IMG/VR virus record: IMGVR_UViG_3300031972_002446
Location: 101,941-165,940 of that record
DNA: 64,000 bases
Source of the DNA: a virus
Strand: one strand, 5' to 3'
The position numbers were made by a program, and so were the translations under genes. This document shows positions 60,334 to 64,000 of the stretch, one piece after another. The notes below the pieces were generated by a model that saw nothing but the letters and a program-made list of their open reading frames with translations, was not told where the DNA came from and did not search any database. Every line of letters starts with the position of its first letter. Position 1 is the first letter of the stretch.

Positions 60334-61566
60334 TTATATGCCACCTGGATCAGATGGTTCTGGATTAGTCGGTACATCAAATTTAGGGTCAGTAACTGTT
60401 GGACCTCCGGGCCCGTTACCTCCATTGCCGCCGCCATCACCGGGCCAGCCTCCCTCAAGAACCGGATCCGAACATGGAGAACAGCTTACACTGACGCTCT
60501 CAACTGACATCAGTACCGCCGCGCATCCAGGTTTTAACTTCTCGCAAGCGCTGGTAAAACTCTGTAGATCTGGGTCGTTCAGGGCCTCACTTACGGCCTT
60601 GTCAGCAGCACTTTGGGCTGATGGTATACAGCCACTCACTATACCATCTTTAAATGTGTCCGCTGTTATACCAGCAAACGGATTTGCACAAGGTTCTGGA
60701 AAATAACCTGATGAGCCGCAAAGATCTGAGCCTGCTAATGCCTCAAACCCGCAAGTATCATTAGGTCCAGGTACCGGTGCTAAATATTGATATGATTGCC
60801 CATTGTTGCAAGTCCAAGGTCCTCCACCCGTGTCATGTTTCGTTAACATAAAAGGACCAACATGTAGAGAACAAGCCATGTTTCCGGGTAAACTAGCAGG
60901 GTTTTTACAGCACAAAATCGAGCCACCTAGAGCCAGAACTGTGGTACCTGCAGGACACTTTGGTGGAATACCCACTGCAGCTGTAATTGCGTTTACATTA
61001 CCTCCTAAAGTGTTACCACCAGTACAACTTACAGGCATAGCAGGAACAGCACCACCTACAGGAGATCCATCCTCATCGTAGCCTGATGCCCCCACCTCAA
61101 TCTGATCCTGCTCTCCTTCATTAGTATGACAATAAGCTTTTACATACGCTGTTGCATTACAACAGCAATCTTTTAATTTACTAGGATTTCTATTACCGTG
61201 ACCCTTAGCCGTACAATTTGCTCCCTGAGTATTAGCTGCATTATATCCATAATTTAGATGCAGAAGTCTGGTCGCTGGATCCCAGGGGGCATTCAGAATT
61301 TTTCTTAAAACATTTCCACCACAACCACTCCATTTACTTACACTACAACCACCGGATTGTCTACCTCCTTTTGGTGTGCATGTAATACCACCGTCACCAC
61401 CCCATTGAATAGGCCAACAAGCGCCTACCGTTACGCTTGCCATAGCTACTTCCTCATCAATAGTGATTTTATTTCGTTTCATTGCCTCCTTAATACAGGC
61501 AGTTTCGGACGATAATGATAATTTGATTGAGTTTGTGTTCACACCGAATTCTATGGTTTCACTCAT
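60334..61566 (-). CDS. Cys-rich secreted-like or virion protein, paralogue 2 (410 aa)
   Basis: Related to the preceding entry: YGYNAANTQGANCTAKGHG, DCCCNATAYVKAYCH, LGGSILCC, QYLAPVPG and CANPFAGI align in order. It has a different N-terminal ~40 residues (NSIKLSLSSETACIKEAM) and a Gly/Pro-rich C-terminal tail. The DNA of this gene is visibly richer in G and C than the neighbourhood, as is usual for Gly/Pro/Cys-rich codons or for transfer. GAGGAG ribosome site. Confidence 0.62.
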   Translation of the reverse strand: MSETIEFGVNTNSIKLSLSSETACIKEAMKRNKITIDEEVAMASVTVGACWPIQWGGDGGITCTPKGGRQSGGCSVSKWSGCGGNVLRKILNAPWDPATRLLHLNYGYNAANTQGANCTAKGHGNRNPSKLKDCCCNATAYVKAYCHTNEGEQDQIEVGASGYDEDGSPVGGAVPAMPVSCTGGNTLGGNVNAITAAVGIPPKCPAGTTVLALGGSILCCKNPASLPGNMACSLHVGPFMLTKHDTGGGPWTCNNGQSYQYLAPVPGPNDTCGFEALAGSDLCGSSGYFPEPCANPFAGITADTFKDGIVSGCIPSAQSAADKAVSEALNDPDLQSFTSACEKLKPGCAAVLMSVESVSVSCSPCSDPVLEGGWPGDGGGNGGNGPGGPTVTDPKFDVPTNPEPSDPGGI

Positions 61567-61569
61567 GTG

Positions 61570-61902
61570 TTACTCCTCTATTCTTTTTTCTAGGTTGTCT
61601 AATGTTTTGCTTAAAGTGGCGATGTTGATTTTTAACTCTGTCATCACCTCTGTATTTTTTTCTAAAGCTCTAAATAAAATATTAGTAGCTTCTTTGCTGT
61701 CGTTTAATCTTTCCATGATAAAATTTCTATCTTTGGCATATTGACTACCTTGAGACTGAGCAGCAATCATTTCTTCTACTTCTTTTTTATTAACTAAATT
61801 TCTAACAAATGTAGTCCAAAAACCTATTAAGGCTATAACTACACTTGCCATGTGTGTGGTAAAGTTATCAAAAAAATGACCCACGGTATTAGGATCTGCC
61901 AT
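61570..61902 (-). CDS. holin-like membrane protein with coiled coil (110 aa)
   Basis: One membrane helix near residues 17-37 (MASVVIALIGFWTTFV), then a basic NKKEV, then a long coiled coil to the end (ALEKNTEVMTELKINIATLSKTLDNLEKRI). The topology resembles XhlA/hemolysin-type phage holin partners or a small spanin-like protein. It starts eight bases before paralogue 2's gene. No lysozyme or amidase is encoded near it in the window, so a lysis function is only suggested. Confidence 0.55.
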   Translation of the reverse strand: MADPNTVGHFFDNFTTHMASVVIALIGFWTTFVRNLVNKKEVEEMIAAQSQGSQYAKDRNFIMERLNDSKEATNILFRALEKNTEVMTELKINIATLSKTLDNLEKRIEE

Positions 61903-61903
61903 A

Positions 61904-62122
61904 TCAATTATCGCATTCTGTACAAAGACCTAAAATCTTATTCCAAAAATTACATTTTGGTGGTTTAATAGTAGACCAACAATCACAACATTTTTTTAAA
62001 TCAATATATTTTTTATTATCAGTAGATAGAGATCGCTCAAAAGCTTGAGCGACCTCGTCTTCTGTTAGTAAAAGATCAATGCATCTATCATCTACATAAA
62101 CTTTAGTATGTATAAATTTCAT
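61904..62122 (-). CDS. small Cys-rich protein (72 aa)
   Basis: The start is placed at ATG 62122 (MKFIHTKVYV); the longer frame begins with TTG directly after the previous stop. The C-terminal half holds CCDC, C and CTEC (KKCCDCWSTIKPPKCNFWNKILGLCTEC), possibly one zinc-binding unit. Acidic middle. No family recognised. Confidence 0.55.
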   Translation of the reverse strand: MKFIHTKVYVDDRCIDLLLTEDEVAQAFERSLSTDNKKYIDLKKCCDCWSTIKPPKCNFWNKILGLCTECDN

Positions 62123-62128
62123 AATCAA

Positions 62129-62641
62129 TTACTTTGCTGGATAATTTTGGGAAGTAGGTTTACTAGCATTAGCTTTAAATGTAATACTACCAGGAATAGC
62201 AGCGTTAGATCTAGCAGCATTGTCGTTACCATAACTATCTGAACTAGTAGCAGGATAACTTAATGCAAAATCTCCAGTAAAGATGTTAAATTTACCGGCT
62301 CTAATAGCAGTAGCTGTTAGAACAGTGCTGGCACTTTCTATATAATTAATACTTCTTACATATGCTGGGTATATGCTACCATTACGCAAAGGTCTTTTAG
62401 ATCCTACAGGATCTGATGATCTTTGAGCTATTAAAGTATTGGTATCTTTACCAAAAGCATATCCTAGAATAGCTTTTTGCGCATCGTCGCCATTATGAGG
62501 AGTTGAGTCAAATACATGAGTCTGATCATAATAATTAGCTGGTTTGTGGATTTTAACATTAGCAGATCCTGAGGAACCTGCAGCGATAGTTGTTTTATTA
62601 GACCCTTCTGTTGACCCAACAACATAGTGAATACTTGCCAT
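62129..62641 (-). CDS. small virion-like protein (170 aa)
   Basis: AAGGAG ribosome site six bases before ATG. Beta-rich, Ser/Ala/Asn-rich composition with no Cys (VVGSTEGSNKTTIAAGSSGSANV; AFGKDTNTLIAQRSSDP; SSDSYGNDNAARSNAAIPGSITF). The N-terminus looks like a small decoration or head-fibre protein, but there is no signature. First gene of the block that runs from here to 54,234. Confidence 0.5.
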   Translation of the reverse strand: MASIHYVVGSTEGSNKTTIAAGSSGSANVKIHKPANYYDQTHVFDSTPHNGDDAQKAILGYAFGKDTNTLIAQRSSDPVGSKRPLRNGSIYPAYVRSINYIESASTVLTATAIRAGKFNIFTGDFALSYPATSSDSYGNDNAARSNAAIPGSITFKANASKPTSQNYPAK

Positions 62642-62705
62642 GATATCTCCTTAATATTCGTTTAGATTGGATGATGATACTGTTTCATATGGTATATACA
62701 CCTTT

Positions 62706-63452
62706 TTATTGAAAAAGTTTATACCAATCAGAATACTCTTCAGGAGAGATTAGTATGTTAGAGCAGCTAGCGTCCAATTGCGTTCTAGATACAAAATCGG
62801 TCCTCACATTCACTATTTTGCGAGTAGAACACAATAAATCAAATTTATCAACATTATCAGAGATACAGCTATCTATTTGTTTATATAAGGGAAATATCGT
62901 GTTCAGTAATTTCTTAGCCCCAGTATTAGATAAAACATATCCGTAAGTTCCAGTAATTAACCCCCTAGGTTTTGAAACAATATTATTTATAACCTTTTTT
63001 TGAAAGCCGGGTATTTCATTACATCCTAAATATAAAATGTCAAAAATATGATTATTGACTTCTATTTCTTCTAATACTCTTGCTAAATCATTATCAAAAT
63101 TTTCATTAATAATAATATCATCTTCTAATACTAAGAAAGGCTTATGGCTATCTTGGCATTCTTGATAAATTAAATGATGAGATAAAGCACAAGCTAATGA
63201 TCCATAAGTTAATGAAATACCATAAACTCTTTGTTTCTTTGCTATAATATCGTTTTTAGCTTTATTGGTAACAATATAATCTGGAACTAATCTGATATCT
63301 AAAAATTTACCAACTACAGCTTCGTATCTTTTACATGTTTTAGATAAAAACTTAGATTTTTTAACTTCTTTTTCAAAGTATACTTTTTTATTTTTATCTT
63401 CATCTAAATTAATATAATAATTTTTATCGAAATATGTATATAAGTCTATCAT
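62706..63452 (-). CDS. GT25-family glycosyltransferase (248 aa)
   Basis: LPS-type GT25 (GT-A fold): NYYINLDEDKNKK at the N-terminus (YxINLDxxxxR type), SLTYGSLACALSHHLIY, and FLVLEDDIIIN with E110-D111-D112 as metal/donor site. FDILYLGCNEIPGF and the GTYGYVLSNTGAKKLL block complete the family pattern. It would glycosylate a cell-surface glycan or virion protein in the cytoplasm. It overlaps the upstream gene by ATGA. Confidence 0.86.
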   Translation of the reverse strand: MIDLYTYFDKNYYINLDEDKNKKVYFEKEVKKSKFLSKTCKRYEAVVGKFLDIRLVPDYIVTNKAKNDIIAKKQRVYGISLTYGSLACALSHHLIYQECQDSHKPFLVLEDDIIINENFDNDLARVLEEIEVNNHIFDILYLGCNEIPGFQKKVINNIVSKPRGLITGTYGYVLSNTGAKKLLNTIFPLYKQIDSCISDNVDKFDLLCSTRKIVNVRTDFVSRTQLDASCSNILISPEEYSDWYKLFQ

Positions 63453-64000
63453 GATTTGGTATATTTAAAAATTTCATTTTTCTTTATAAATTGTTCCACA
63501 GGGTACTTATCCCATTTTATAGTTATCTTTTTAGATGCGTCGTTTATTGATATGTTTCCGTGATCATTATTATTCATATTAGTAATTCTATTGTTTATTT
63601 TATCTATAAAACAGTATGACTCCCAACAAAAATGTTTAAAATAAGCAACTATAAAATCTTGATGCTCTATGTACTCATAATTTTCATCTGTTTGTCGTAT
63701 TAAAAAATGATGAGAAGATATATTATTTCCATGTATATTGTAGATAGCGCAATCAATATTGTCTAATACTTTTGATGTAATATTATTATCTCTCCATTTT
63801 TGACGCCAGCCAGCATCTTCAAAAGGGTGAATTCCCTGTAATTCTTTTGTTGATGTGTTTAACAAAACATTTAAAGCTTTTTTGTTAAATATATAACTAA
63901 AAGGCATACCAAACTTTGTGTTACTGTTTAAATCTTTGTGCCAATAACCACCCACATTATCAAAGTTTCCTGTGTATAATTTATTATTATTTAATTGATA
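63449..64000 (-). CDS. glycosyltransferase-like protein, 5' end beyond window (partial)
   Basis: The frame is open to the window edge; the GTG at 63955 is probably an internal Val, because the upstream in-frame residues (NNNKLYTGNFDN) run straight into VGGYWHKDL. The pattern VGGYW, FGMPFSYIFNKKALNVLL and HPFEDAGWRQKW resembles the second half of fringe/galactosyltransferase-like GT31 enzymes (acidic ED motif). It ends coupled to the GT25 gene. Only the C-terminal ~180 residues are visible. Confidence 0.55.
   Translation of the reverse strand, partial: YQLNNNKLYTGNFDNVGGYWHKDLNSNTKFGMPFSYIFNKKALNVLLNTSTKELQGIHPFEDAGWRQKWRDNNITSKVLDNIDCAIYNIHGNNISSHHFLIRQTDENYEYIEHQDFIVAYFKHFCWESYCFIDKINNRITNMNNNDHGNISINDASKKITIKWDKYPVEQFIKKNEIFKYTKS

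Noticed and set aside
63449-63955. Gene start at GTG 63955
   Set aside because: The frame is open to the window edge with protein-like sequence (NNNKLYTGNFDN) upstream, so the gene most likely begins outside.

Overview
The window is part of the genome of a large tailed bacteriophage (Caudoviricetes), almost certainly a siphovirus-like phage with a very long tail. The DNA is AT-rich and almost entirely coding. Genes abut or overlap (many ATGA stop/start overlaps), and I see no rRNA, tRNA, integrase, insertion sequence or CRISPR array. The host cannot be named. Clear AAGGAG-type ribosome binding sites and near-consensus sigma-70 promoters (TTGACA or TTGACT, 17 bp, TATAAT or TACAAT) point to a bacterium with ordinary primary-sigma promoters. 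Secretion signals on several gene products suggest that cargo is exported across a membrane.

Region 1 (1-24,012, plus strand) is the tail module. It holds two tandem tail-tube-like paralogues (the first cut by the window edge), three small proteins in the position of tail-assembly chaperones, a 4,205-residue tape measure protein, and four large distal-tail or baseplate-type proteins, one built of SprB-like Ig repeats. The tape measure carries an embedded DnaJ-like J domain with an intact HPD motif. A hairpin at about 24,050 separates this block from the minus-strand genes that converge on it.

Region 2 (24,093-30,584, minus) holds a zinc-ribbon protein, a possible single-strand annealing protein, a free-standing PD-(D/E)XK homing endonuclease, and a glycosylation cluster with two GT4 glycosyltransferases (one with an inserted zinc ribbon), a methyltransferase-like and a nucleotidyltransferase-like protein.

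Region 3 (30,678-47,735, minus) is the replication, recombination and nucleotide module: SSB with its own promoter, a DNA polymerase III alpha subunit split into two genes around a DnaQ-type exonuclease and a 58-residue gene, a RecB/Cas4-like nuclease, dNMP kinase, DnaG-like primase, DnaB-like helicase, RecA-like recombinase, Vsr-like and HNH nucleases, PhoH, a class II (B12-dependent) ribonucleotide reductase and dCMP deaminase. The deaminase promoter would give a leaderless mRNA.

Region 4 (47,794-54,126, minus) is a tightly overlapped glycan cassette: RgpF-like protein, RmlB-like dehydratase, RmlC-like epimerase, an 821-residue multidomain glycosyltransferase and a PAPS-type sulfotransferase. 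Together they look able to make and attach a deoxysugar-containing, possibly sulfated glycan.

Region 5 (54,234-62,641, minus) is an unusual envelope and virion cluster: a GlsB/YeaQ-like membrane protein, several small membrane proteins, a secreted trypsin-like serine protease, a papain-like cysteine protease, a membrane-anchored ComEA-like helix-hairpin-helix protein, two Cys-rich paralogues and a holin-like protein. A GT25 glycosyltransferase and another partial glycosyltransferase-like gene close the window. The least explained and most interesting elements are the J-domain tape measure, the two-protease membrane cluster, the split polymerase and the sulfotransferase-bearing glycan cassette.
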